DNA from: Bacillus cereus
GTDB taxonomy: Bacteria; Bacillota; Bacilli; Bacillales; Bacillaceae_G
Assembly (NCBI RefSeq): GCF_025917685.1
Contig: NZ_CP089518.1
Location: forward strand, 186,001 to 250,000
Length of the DNA: 64,000 nt
Direction of reading: 5' to 3'
Shown: positions 57,153-64,000 of the stretch, one piece after another
Position numbering within the stretch: position 1 is the first letter of the stretch
Layout: each line of letters starts with the position of its first letter
Notes under the pieces: generated by a model
Database searches by the model: none
Seen by the model: the letters and a program-made list of their open reading frames with translations, nothing else
What the model was told of the DNA's origin: nothing
Program-made: the position numbers and the translations under genes

Positions 57153-58166
57153 ATGAAAAGGCGTCTGTTTTTAGTTCTCATCGGTTTATTGACCGTTTTT
57201 GTGTTGGCGGGCTGTATGGAAAAGAAACAGGAAGATGTTGTGAGAGATTTAGAGGCAAAAGTTAAAGGTATGAAGAGTTATCAAGCTGAAGCGAAATTAT
57301 CTATTAAAACGGGAAATGAGCCGCAGGAGTATAGTGTAGAAATTTGGCATAAAGAACCTTCGTATTATCGTGTGAATTTAAAGAATGCGAAAAAGGATCA
57401 GAGTCAAATTATTTTAAGAAATGATGAAGGGGTATTTGTATTAACACCTGCGCTTAATAAGAGCTTCCGTTTTCAAAGTGATTGGCCGCAAAATAGTAGC
57501 CAGGCTTACCTATATGAATCACTTGTAAGAGATATTTTGCAGGATAAGAAAAACCTTACTTTCGAGAAAACAGATAAGTATTATATTTTTAAAACAAAAA
57601 CAAACTATCAACATCAAAATATGTTACCGAAACAAGAGATTACATTGAAGAAGAGTGATTTAACACCAGTTTCCGTGAAACTGATGGATAATGATCAAAA
57701 TGTCCTTGTAAAAGTAGATTTCACTAAAGTAAAGTTTGATACAAAGTTTGATAAAGGTGCATTTGATACGAAACAAAATATGTCCAGAGCACAAGTAGAT
57801 GTTCAGACAACAGCGAAAGAAGACAAACCGTTTGCTATTTTGTATCCACGTGACACGCCGCAAGGTATGACGTTGAAAGAGGAAGAAGAGTTGAAGACAG
57901 CCAGTGGCAAGCGTACGATACTCACATATACTGGAGGTAAGAAATCTTTTACTTTAATACAAGAAAAGGCAAAAGTTGCAGAGGCTTCATCAGCGGTAAG
58001 TGTAAGTGGAGAGCCAGTTGACCTTGGCTTCACGATTGGTGCATTGACGAAAGATTCTGTAACGTGGTCGTATAATGGAGTAGAATATATGCTCGTGTCT
58101 AAAGGTTTAGAGCCGAATGAGTTGTTGATGGTTGCTCGTTCGGTTACAGCGAAGCAGGTGAAGTAA
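57153..58166 (+). CDS. Sporulation-associated lipoprotein (YdcC/LolA-like)
   Basis: A 337-residue lipoprotein, MKRRLFLVLIGLLTVFVLAG followed by the lipidated Cys of the lipobox, then a LolA/RseB-like fold (long beta sheet with repeated KT-YQAEAKL and YYRVNLKN patterns). It matches the YdcC type, which in B. subtilis is expressed in sporulation and precedes alr. ATG 57153 follows AAAGGGG. The function is not known in detail. Confidence 0.8.
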   Translation: MKRRLFLVLIGLLTVFVLAGCMEKKQEDVVRDLEAKVKGMKSYQAEAKLSIKTGNEPQEYSVEIWHKEPSYYRVNLKNAKKDQSQIILRNDEGVFVLTPALNKSFRFQSDWPQNSSQAYLYESLVRDILQDKKNLTFEKTDKYYIFKTKTNYQHQNMLPKQEITLKKSDLTPVSVKLMDNDQNVLVKVDFTKVKFDTKFDKGAFDTKQNMSRAQVDVQTTAKEDKPFAILYPRDTPQGMTLKEEEELKTASGKRTILTYTGGKKSFTLIQEKAKVAEASSAVSVSGEPVDLGFTIGALTKDSVTWSYNGVEYMLVSKGLEPNELLMVARSVTAKQVK

Positions 58167-58284
58167 ACTTCTTAGACGTGGTGATATATGTGCACCACGT
58201 CTTTTCTTAGTTTGAAGGTGGATTTCATAAAAAGAAGCATATAAAAGAATAAGCTTCGCATATCGTGTATAAGGAAGTGTATTT

Positions 58285-59454
58285 ATGGAAGAAGCACCGT
58301 TTTACCGTGACACTTGGGTGGAAGTGGATTTAGATGCGATCTATAACAATGTTACGCATATTAAAGAGTTCATTCCAAGTGATGTAGAAATTTTTGCTGT
58401 AGTTAAAGCGAATGCATATGGGCACGATTATGTACCAGTGGCTAAAACCGCATTAGAAGCAGGGGCAACAAGATTAGCAGTTGCTTTTTTAGATGAAGCT
58501 TTAGTGCTTCGGAGGGCTGGTATTACTGCACCGATTTTAGTATTAGGTCCCTCCCCTCCCCGTGATGTAAATGTTGCTGCTGAAAATGATGTAGCGTTAA
58601 CTGTTTTTCAAAAAGAATGGGTGGAAGATGCGATAAAGCTCTGGGATGGTTCATCAATAATGAAATTCCATATTAATTTTGATAGTGGTATGGGGAGAAT
58701 CGGAATACGTGAACGTAAAGAATTAAAGGGGTTCTTAAAGAGTTTAGAAGGCGCGCCATTTTTAGAGTTAGAAGGAGTATATACACATTTTGCAACAGCC
58801 GATGAGGTTGAGACTTCTTACTTTGATAAGCAATATAATACATTCTTGCAGCAGTTAAGTTGGTTGAAAGAATTTGGAGTGAACCCTAAATTTGTCCATA
58901 CAGCCAATAGTGCTGCAACGTTAAGGTTTCAGGGGATTACATTTAATGCGGTACGAATTGGTATTGCGATGTATGGATTAACGCCGTCTGTAGAAATACG
59001 TCCGTTTTTACCATTTAAATTGGAACCAGCGTTGTCGCTTCATACGAAGGTTGCTCATATTAAGCAAGTGATTAAAGGGGATGGGATTAGTTATAATGTC
59101 ACTTACCGAACGAGAACTGAAGAATGGATTGCGACAGTTGCGATTGGATATGCGGATGGCTGGCTTAGAAGGTTGCAAGGATTTAAAGTGCTTGTAAATG
59201 GTGAAAGAGTACCGATTGTAGGGCGAGTAACAATGGATCAATTCATGATACATCTTCCTTGTGAAGTGCCACTTGGTACGAAAGTTACACTCATTGGAAG
59301 ACAAGGCGATGAGTATATTAGTGTTACCGAGGTTGCTGAATATTCCGGGACTATTAATTATGAAATTATCGCAACGATAAGTTTCCGTGTGCCGAGAATA
59401 TTTATACGACATGGTAAGGTTGTAGAAGTAATCAATTATTTGAACAATATATAA
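58285..59454 (+). CDS. alr: Alanine racemase
   Basis: A 389-residue PLP enzyme that makes D-alanine from L-alanine for the cell wall. The PLP-binding lysine is Lys41 (VVKANAYGHDY), and the other catalytic residue is the Tyr in the C-terminal domain (RIGIAMYGLTPS region). The length matches the Alr family. It supplies ddl/murF genes in the same region. The start 58285 follows AAGGAAG. Confidence 0.95.
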   Translation: MEEAPFYRDTWVEVDLDAIYNNVTHIKEFIPSDVEIFAVVKANAYGHDYVPVAKTALEAGATRLAVAFLDEALVLRRAGITAPILVLGPSPPRDVNVAAENDVALTVFQKEWVEDAIKLWDGSSIMKFHINFDSGMGRIGIRERKELKGFLKSLEGAPFLELEGVYTHFATADEVETSYFDKQYNTFLQQLSWLKEFGVNPKFVHTANSAATLRFQGITFNAVRIGIAMYGLTPSVEIRPFLPFKLEPALSLHTKVAHIKQVIKGDGISYNVTYRTRTEEWIATVAIGYADGWLRRLQGFKVLVNGERVPIVGRVTMDQFMIHLPCEVPLGTKVTLIGRQGDEYISVTEVAEYSGTINYEIIATISFRVPRIFIRHGKVVEVINYLNNI

Positions 59455-59767
59455 AAGAAGGTATTATTACTCAGCGTCTCGCCATTTGTAGGAGTTTCAC
59501 TAATGAAGAATAGGCTCTTTGTTTGCTGGGGAGCTTCTTTTTATAATTGTTATTAATATAAGTTAACAATGAAATATTACTGAAGGATTGCTTTATTTCT
59601 TGTTTGAAAGAGATAAAAAGTAAAAGAAGATGAATGTTTTGTTTATGAATTGGAAAACATAAGCAGGGAATAAGGAAGTCTTTGCAACAGGCTCCATACA
59701 ATGGTATTATTACAATAGGTGTCATATATATATTTGGGTGTGTAGTTGACGGTGGAGGTGTATTTTT
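59455..59767. promoter_or_regulatory. Upstream region of the ndoAI-ndoA operon
   Basis: A 313-bp gap without a credible gene. The last 30 bases contain GTGGAGGTG as ribosome binding site of the antitoxin. Small direct repeats only; no strong terminator behind alr is visible. Confidence 0.45.
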
Positions 59768-60055
59768 GTGTCCGAATCAAGTGTAACTACTGAAATCGTG
59801 GTTCGGTTGCCAAAGCAAATGGTAACGGAATTGGACGGAATTGGAAAACAAGAGAATAAGAATCGCCATGAACTAATTTGCCAGGCAACACAACTGTTAT
59901 TGCGTCAACATAAGACGAAGAAACGCTACCAACATGAATCAATGCGACGTGGGTACATTGAAATGGGAAAAATTAATCTTGGTATTGCATCTGAAGCTTT
60001 CTTAGCAGAGTATGAAGCAGCTCATACAGTAGAACGCTTAGTTAGCGGGGGGTAA
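59768..60055 (+). CDS. ndoAI: Antitoxin EndoAI (MazE-like, ribbon-helix-helix)
   Basis: A 95-residue ribbon-helix-helix protein (N-terminal [20 protein letters not shown]). It neutralises the ribonuclease encoded just after it and, with it, represses the operon. The start is a GTG at 59768 after GGAGGTG. In B. subtilis the order alr-ndoAI-ndoA is the same. Confidence 0.9.
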   Translation: MSESSVTTEIVVRLPKQMVTELDGIGKQENKNRHELICQATQLLLRQHKTKKRYQHESMRRGYIEMGKINLGIASEAFLAEYEAAHTVERLVSGG

Positions 60056-60059
60056 TATT

Positions 60060-60410
60060 TTGATTGTAAAACGCGGCGACGTGTATTTTGCAGACCTTTC
60101 CCCAGTTGTTGGTTCTGAGCAAGGAGGCGTTCGTCCGGTTCTTGTCATTCAAAATGACATCGGAAATCGTTTTAGTCCGACTGTGATTGTAGCGGCTATT
60201 ACTGCACAGATTCAAAAAGCGAAATTACCCACTCATGTGGAAATTGATGCGAAAAAGTACGGTTTTGAGAGAGATTCTGTTATTTTACTTGAGCAGATTC
60301 GAACAATCGATAAGCAACGCTTAACGGACAAAATCACTCATTTGGATGAAGTGATGATGAGTCGTGTAGATGAAGCGTTACAAATTAGTTTAGGACTAAT
60401 AGATTTTTAA
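60060..60410 (+). CDS. ndoA: Endoribonuclease EndoA (MazF/PemK family)
   Basis: A 116-residue mRNA interferase, [20 protein letters not shown] at the start with the [12 protein letters not shown] strand and the RTIDKQRL motif conserved in MazF. It cuts single-stranded RNA at a short motif (UACAU in B. subtilis). It starts with TTG at 60060, 4 bp after the antitoxin stop, after GGGGGG. Together they are a type II toxin-antitoxin pair. Confidence 0.94.
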   Translation: MIVKRGDVYFADLSPVVGSEQGGVRPVLVIQNDIGNRFSPTVIVAAITAQIQKAKLPTHVEIDAKKYGFERDSVILLEQIRTIDKQRLTDKITHLDEVMMSRVDEALQISLGLIDF

Positions 60411-60419
60411 ATCGGCAGT

Positions 60420-60457
60420 TTAAGTTGCTCTCTTTACAGGGCAACTTTTTTTTATTA
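60420..60457 (+). terminator. Terminator of ndoAI-ndoA
   Basis: AAGTTGCTCT-CTTTAC-AGGGCAACTT stem (one mismatch) with a run of eight Ts, before tex. Confidence 0.8.
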
Positions 60458-60472
60458 TAGAGGAGGTTACGG

Positions 60473-62647
60473 TTGGATATGGAAATGGTAGATAATCGAC
60501 AAGGGTTAATGAAAATGTTAGTGAAAGAATTAGGCTTTACAGAAAAGCAAGTTCGTCATGTTATTCAATTAACAGAAGAAGGTAACACAGTTCCATTTAT
60601 CGCTCGTTACCGAAAAGAATGGACAGGATCTCTAGATGAGGTGCAAATTCGTGCAATCTTAGAAAGATGGCAATATATGATGCAATTAGAAGATAGGAAA
60701 GAAGAGGTTCTTCGTCTTATTGGTGAAAAAGGGAAATTAACCGAAGAATTGCGTCGTCATATTGTTGCTGCAACAAAACTTCAGGAAGTAGAAGATTTAT
60801 ATCGTCCTTATAAAGAAAAAAGAAGAACGAAAGCTACAATCGCTAAAGAAAAGGGATTAGAACCGTTAGCTGAGTGGTTATTGTTATATAAAAAAGAAAA
60901 TCCAGCAGAGAAGGCTATGGAATTTGTTGATGGAGAAAAAGAAGTGGAATCTGCAGAAGACGCGTTGCAAGGTGCGCAAGATATTATTGCGGAACTTGTT
61001 TCGGATAATGCATCATATCGTAGTTGGATTCGGAATACTACTTTCCGAAAAGGGATTATGTCTTCATCTGTAAAAGATAAAGAAAAAGATGAAAAGAATA
61101 TATACGAAATGTATTATGACTATGAAGAACCGTTGCAAAAAGTAGTGCCTCATCGAGTGTTAGCGATGAACCGTGGTGAAAAGGAAGATGTATTAAGAGT
61201 TGCTGTTGTTACACCGACTGAGGAAATCAATCAGTTTTTACATAAAAAAATGATTCGTGATGAAGCTTCTAAAAGTGCGCGCTATGTACAATTAGCGATT
61301 GAAGATGGATATAAACGCTTAATTCAACCTTCAATAGAAAGAGAAATTCGTAAAGAATTAACAGAAACCGCTGAAGAACAAGCGATTCATATTTTCTCTG
61401 AGAATTTACGTAATTTATTATTACAGCCTCCAATGAAAGGGAAAGTTGTGCTAGCGGTAGATCCGGCATATAGAACAGGTTGTAAATTATCAGTAGTAGA
61501 TGATACAGGGAAAGTTCTTAACATAGATGTTATTTATCCGCATCCACCTGTTCGTAAATATGAGGATGCAAAAAAGAAAGTTCTTTCAATTATAGATAAA
61601 TATGAAGTTGAAATGATAGCAATTGGAAATGGTACAGCTTCCAGAGAAACGGAAGAATTTATAGTAGATGTCTTGCAAAATGTAAAACGGGATGTATTTT
61701 ATATTATTGTAAATGAAGCGGGGGCTAGTGTATATTCAGCATCTGATTTAGCTCGTGAGGAGTTCCCGGATTTACAGGTTGAAGAAAGAAGTGCCGTTTC
61801 TATTGGGAGACGTCTACAAGATCCGCTTGCGGAGCTAGTGAAAATTGACCCTAAATCTGTAGGGGTAGGACAATATCAACATGATGTATCACAAAAAAGA
61901 TTAAATGAATCGTTAACATTTGTGGTAGAGACAGCTGTTAACCAAGTTGGTGTTAATGTAAATACAGCTTCAGTTGCGTTGTTACAATATGTTTCAGGAT
62001 TATCAAAAACGGTCGCAAAAAATATTGTAGCTAAGCGTGAGGAAGATGGGAAATTTACGAAGCGTACTGAATTAAAGAAAATTCCTCGTTTAGGTGCGAA
62101 AACATATGAACAATGTATTGGATTTTTACGTATATTAGAAGGGGCCAATCCGTTAGATCGCACAGGGATTCATCCAGAACAATATAAAAATGTTGAATTG
62201 CTATTAAAAAGTCTAGGGTTATCAAAGAATGATGTAGGTAAACCGAACTTGCAGAAGAGTTTAGAGGGAGTAGATGTTTCTAAATTATCTCAAGAGACAG
62301 AGATTGGCGAGCCGACTTTGGTTGATATTATCGATGCTTTAATTAGTCCAGAACGAGATATGAGGGATGAGTTGCCAAAACCACTTCTGAAAAAAGGGAT
62401 TTTGAAATTAGAAGATTTAAAGCGTGGTATGGAGTTAGAGGGGACGGTTCGTAATGTTGTTGATTTCGGTGCCTTTGTTGATATAGGTGTAAAGCAAGAT
62501 GGCTTAGTGCATATTTCTAAACTCAGCAAACAGTTTGTAAAGCATCCATTAGATGTTGTATCCGTGGGGCAAATTGTAAAAATATGGGTAGATGATATTG
62601 ATACAAAAAAAGGTCGTGTTGCATTATCGATGTTACCAATTGAATAG
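60473..62647 (+). CDS. tex: Tex family RNA-binding transcription accessory protein
   Basis: A 724-residue Tex protein: N-terminal helical domain, an RNase H-like (YqgF) domain around residues 325-450 (KVVLAVDPAYRTGCKLSVVD), helix-hairpin-helix segments (VNTASVALLQYVSGLSKTVA) and a C-terminal S1 RNA-binding domain (GMELEGTVRNVVDFGAFVDI). It is a nucleic-acid-binding factor with roles in transcription and stress. The start at TTG 60473 has the better distance from AGGAGG; ATG 60479 is the alternative. A terminator follows. Confidence 0.94.
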   Translation: MDMEMVDNRQGLMKMLVKELGFTEKQVRHVIQLTEEGNTVPFIARYRKEWTGSLDEVQIRAILERWQYMMQLEDRKEEVLRLIGEKGKLTEELRRHIVAATKLQEVEDLYRPYKEKRRTKATIAKEKGLEPLAEWLLLYKKENPAEKAMEFVDGEKEVESAEDALQGAQDIIAELVSDNASYRSWIRNTTFRKGIMSSSVKDKEKDEKNIYEMYYDYEEPLQKVVPHRVLAMNRGEKEDVLRVAVVTPTEEINQFLHKKMIRDEASKSARYVQLAIEDGYKRLIQPSIEREIRKELTETAEEQAIHIFSENLRNLLLQPPMKGKVVLAVDPAYRTGCKLSVVDDTGKVLNIDVIYPHPPVRKYEDAKKKVLSIIDKYEVEMIAIGNGTASRETEEFIVDVLQNVKRDVFYIIVNEAGASVYSASDLAREEFPDLQVEERSAVSIGRRLQDPLAELVKIDPKSVGVGQYQHDVSQKRLNESLTFVVETAVNQVGVNVNTASVALLQYVSGLSKTVAKNIVAKREEDGKFTKRTELKKIPRLGAKTYEQCIGFLRILEGANPLDRTGIHPEQYKNVELLLKSLGLSKNDVGKPNLQKSLEGVDVSKLSQETEIGEPTLVDIIDALISPERDMRDELPKPLLKKGILKLEDLKRGMELEGTVRNVVDFGAFVDIGVKQDGLVHISKLSKQFVKHPLDVVSVGQIVKIWVDDIDTKKGRVALSMLPIE

Positions 62648-62651
62648 TAAG

Positions 62652-62685
62652 TAAAGAGAGCAGATGAAACTGCTCTCTTTTTATG
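62652..62685 (+). terminator. Terminator of tex
   Basis: AAAGAGAGCAG-ATGAAA-CTGCTCTCTTTTT stem. Confidence 0.88.
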
Positions 62686-62704
62686 GATAGGGAAGTTTCG
62701 TTGA

Positions 62705-62821
62705 TTATGAGCTTTGATGTATTTTACTATAATAAAACCAGCATTCATTTAGTAATTTGATTTGATACCGGTTTTTTTCGAAGTATGCACGTTGCATTTG
62801 TTTCTTTAGCCACGTAGGCAT
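62705..62821 (-). CDS. cmpA: Cortex morphogenetic protein CmpA
   Basis: A 38-codon gene that gene callers often miss. The peptide begins MPTWLKKQMQRAYFEKNRYQ and continues with IKLLNECWFYY, which matches the small CmpA protein of sporulating bacilli, a regulator of spore coat and cortex assembly. AAGGAGGGA lies before the ATG at 62821. In B. subtilis cmpA also sits beside the tex (ydcI) gene. Confidence 0.9.
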   Translation of the reverse strand: MPTWLKKQMQRAYFEKNRYQIKLLNECWFYYSKIHQSS

Positions 62822-63029
62822 AGGAATCCCTCCTTGTTTAATCCTGCTCTCAAACATCTCTTCTTAATTAGTTAAAGAAATATTGATGAGAGGTTGGTGA
62901 GTGGATTTCTATCAATGCTTTATTTTTAGAAATCACGCTTCTTGAATGAGGATGGGTATATGTACTATTTAATATATGTATAGGAAGGGAGAAAAGTGTA
63001 AAAATATTTTTTGTTTAGGGGGAATGAGA

Positions 63030-63491
63030 ATGGATGAGCAAGAAATTCAGAGGTTAGTGGAGGAGGTATCGTTACAATACTTTGGGATGCCGTTTTTACA
63101 TAAAGCGATGTTTAATAGTAGGTTACGTACAACTGGTGGGCGCTATCTATTGAATACTCATAATATAGAACTGAATTATCGATATTACGAAATGTATGGC
63201 AAAGAAGATTTAGTCGGGATTGTTAAACATGAACTTTGTCATTATCACTTACATATCACAGGAAAAGGGTATAAGCACCGAGATAGAGATTTTCGTGAGT
63301 TATTAAAGAAAGTGGAGGCACCCCGTTTTTGTAAACGAATGATTAATGAAGAGAAGAAGGAACCGAAAGTTTATACGTATGAATGTACGGGATGCTCACT
63401 TCAATATGTAAGAAGGCGTCAAATAAATACACAAAGATATGTATGTGGAAAGTGTAAAGGGCAACTAAAACTGGTAGTGAAAACATCTTGA
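63030..63491 (+). CDS. sprT: SprT family metalloprotease-like protein
   Basis: A 153-residue SprT-like protein. The zinc-binding HELCHYH (67-73) forms an HExxH motif, with a further His, and the C-terminal region has a CxxC and CxxC zinc ribbon ([16 protein letters not shown]). The Met at 63030 is preceded by TAGGGGGA at the best distance; the in-frame ATG at 63024 is too close. It sits next to tex and cmpA as in B. subtilis (ydcK). The function is not well known. Confidence 0.88.
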   Translation: MDEQEIQRLVEEVSLQYFGMPFLHKAMFNSRLRTTGGRYLLNTHNIELNYRYYEMYGKEDLVGIVKHELCHYHLHITGKGYKHRDRDFRELLKKVEAPRFCKRMINEEKKEPKVYTYECTGCSLQYVRRRQINTQRYVCGKCKGQLKLVVKTS

Positions 63492-63587
63492 CAGTGAAAA
63501 CGCAATCCAGTATATTATAAACATGTCACGTTTGCACAAGATGTTGTGAAAAAACCTCTTGACTTACGGTGATAATTTTTATAAGAT
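63489..63587 (+). promoter_or_regulatory. Tandem promoters of the tRNA cluster
   Basis: P1: TTGACA (63489-63494) and TATATT or TATTAT (63511-63518). P2: TTGACT (63559-63564), a 17-nt spacer and TAAGAT (63582-63587). P2 lies 19 bases before the first tRNA. Two strong promoters before a stable-RNA operon are typical of Bacillus. Confidence 0.75.
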
Positions 63588-63605
63588 ACAAATTGTCTTC
63601 ATTAT

Positions 63606-63680
63606 TCCGCAGTAGCTCAGTGGTAGAGCTATCGGCTGTTAACCGATCGGTCGTAGGTTCGAGTCCTACCTGCGGAGCCA
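63606..63680 (+). tRNA. tRNA-Asn (GTT)
   Basis: 75 nt with a 7-bp acceptor stem TCCGCAG/CTGCGGA, D arm GCTC-AGTGGTA-GAGC, anticodon loop CTGTTAA (GTT), T arm with GGTTCGAGTCC and an encoded CCA end. Confidence 0.97.
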
Positions 63681-63683
63681 TAC

Positions 63684-63774
63684 AGAGAAGTACCCAAGTG
63701 GCTCAAGGGGCTCCCCTGCTAAGGGAGTAGATCGCTAACGCGGTGCGAGGGTTCGAATCCCTTCTTCTCTGCCA
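63684..63774 (+). tRNA. tRNA-Ser (GCT)
   Basis: 91 nt with acceptor stem AGAGAAG/CTTCTCT, anticodon loop with GCT, a long class II variable arm (TAGATCGCTAACGCGGTGC region), T arm GGGTTCGAATCCC and encoded CCA. Confidence 0.95.
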
Positions 63775-63782
63775 TACATATT

Positions 63783-63857
63783 GGCCCGTTGGTCAAGTGG
63801 TTAAGACACCGCCCTTTCACGGCGGTAACACGGGTTCGAATCCCGTACGGGTCACCA
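63783..63857 (+). tRNA. tRNA-Glu (TTC)
   Basis: 75 nt with acceptor stem GGCCCGT/ACGGGTC, anticodon loop CTTTCAC (TTC), T arm GGGTTCGAATCCC and encoded CCA. Confidence 0.97.
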
Positions 63858-63861
63858 CTTC

Positions 63862-63937
63862 GGAGGATTAGCTCAGCTGGGAGAGCACCTGCCTTACAAG
63901 CAGGGGGTCGGCGGTTCGATCCCGTCATCCTCCACCA
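63862..63937 (+). tRNA. tRNA-Val (TAC)
   Basis: 76 nt with acceptor stem GGAGGAT/ATCCTCC, D arm GCTCAGCTGGGAGAGC, anticodon loop CTTACAA (TAC), T arm CGGTTCGATCCCG and encoded CCA. Confidence 0.97.
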
Positions 63938-63961
63938 TATAAATTATATAAGTAATATTAT

Positions 63962-64000
63962 CGCGGGGTGGAGCAGTACGGTAGCTCGTCGGGCTCATAA
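63962..64000 (+). tRNA. tRNA-fMet (CAT), 5' part, cut by the window end
   Basis: CGCGGGGTGGAGCAGT start, D loop and anticodon loop with CAT (GGGCTCATAA). The initial C and the GGG-side sequence fit initiator tRNA. The 3' half lies beyond the window. Confidence 0.88.

Noticed and set aside
62290..62748. 152-codon minus-strand frame at the end of tex
   Set aside because: It is antisense to the conserved S1 domain; the real minus-strand gene nearby is cmpA, in its own frame.
1..64000. Prophage, insertion sequence or integrative element
   Set aside because: No transposase, integrase, phage structural gene or terminal inverted repeats were found; the region is collinear housekeeping and transport genes.

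Overview
The window is an ordinary chromosomal stretch of a low-GC Gram-positive spore former. Gene content and order (ddl-murF-cshA-uvsE-rhomboid-acpS-ydcC-like-alr-ndoAI/ndoA-tex-cmpA-sprT-tRNA cluster), the abundance of OppA-type lipoproteins, and the Gram-positive hmgA/hppD tyrosine catabolic operon point to the Bacillus cereus group (cereus/anthracis/thuringiensis). This assignment comes from recognition of the genes, not from a search.

Layout. 1-7.3 kb: the 3' part of one OppA-like gene, a YusW-like lipoprotein, a TetR regulator with a membrane permease that shares its operator motif, and two paralogous OppA-like lipoproteins, one under a SAM-I (S-box) riboswitch. 7.4-15.5 kb: aldo/keto reductase, pyrroline-5-carboxylate reductase, GlcU, molybdate ModAB without ModC next to a one-component regulator, and a LysR/EamA divergent pair. 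13-26 kb: ordinary genes (plsC-like, CcpB-like LacI regulator, YitT, TatD, DUF2334, SLT transglycosylase, DUF4931) interspersed with many tiny genes of 25-42 codons. 26-33.5 kb: an ABC-F protein, then a five-gene two-component/ABC-2 export locus matching the layout of B. subtilis lnrJKLMN (yfiJKLMN). 33.9-41.5 kb: an oligopeptide ABC importer with two binding proteins. 42.9-43.6 kb: five tandem tiny peptide genes. 43.9-47.2 kb: tyrosine/homogentisate catabolism. 47.4-50.3 kb: an amino-acid permease and an MFS exporter. 50.5-63.5 kb: cell-wall and housekeeping genes. 63.6 kb to the end: the start of a tRNA cluster (Asn, Ser, Glu, Val, partial fMet).

The most interesting signal is a dispersed family of tiny hydrophobic or amphipathic peptides, most too short for normal gene callers. 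A recurring 40-nt promoter element drives them: an inverted repeat CTTACA-N4-TGTAA, a third half-site (YGTAA) five bases on, then a TAATTCGATAGT-like block, and exactly 19 nt later a -10 hexamer. I count seven loci, one of them a near-perfect 66-bp two-directional version. Its core matches the TNACA-N4-TGTNA motif known for BceR/YxdJ-type response regulators (antimicrobial-peptide sensing). One copy sits upstream of a YxeA-family gene, the family that accompanies yxdLM in B. subtilis. The five tandem peptides at 42.9-43.6 kb are related in sequence to the dispersed ones and have two similar boxes upstream. Together they look like a peptide regulon, possibly leaderless two-component bacteriocins or modulin-like peptides; their function is not shown by sequence.

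Start codons were chosen by ribosome binding site where the longest reading frame was implausible. Function names rest on recognised motifs, lengths and context.
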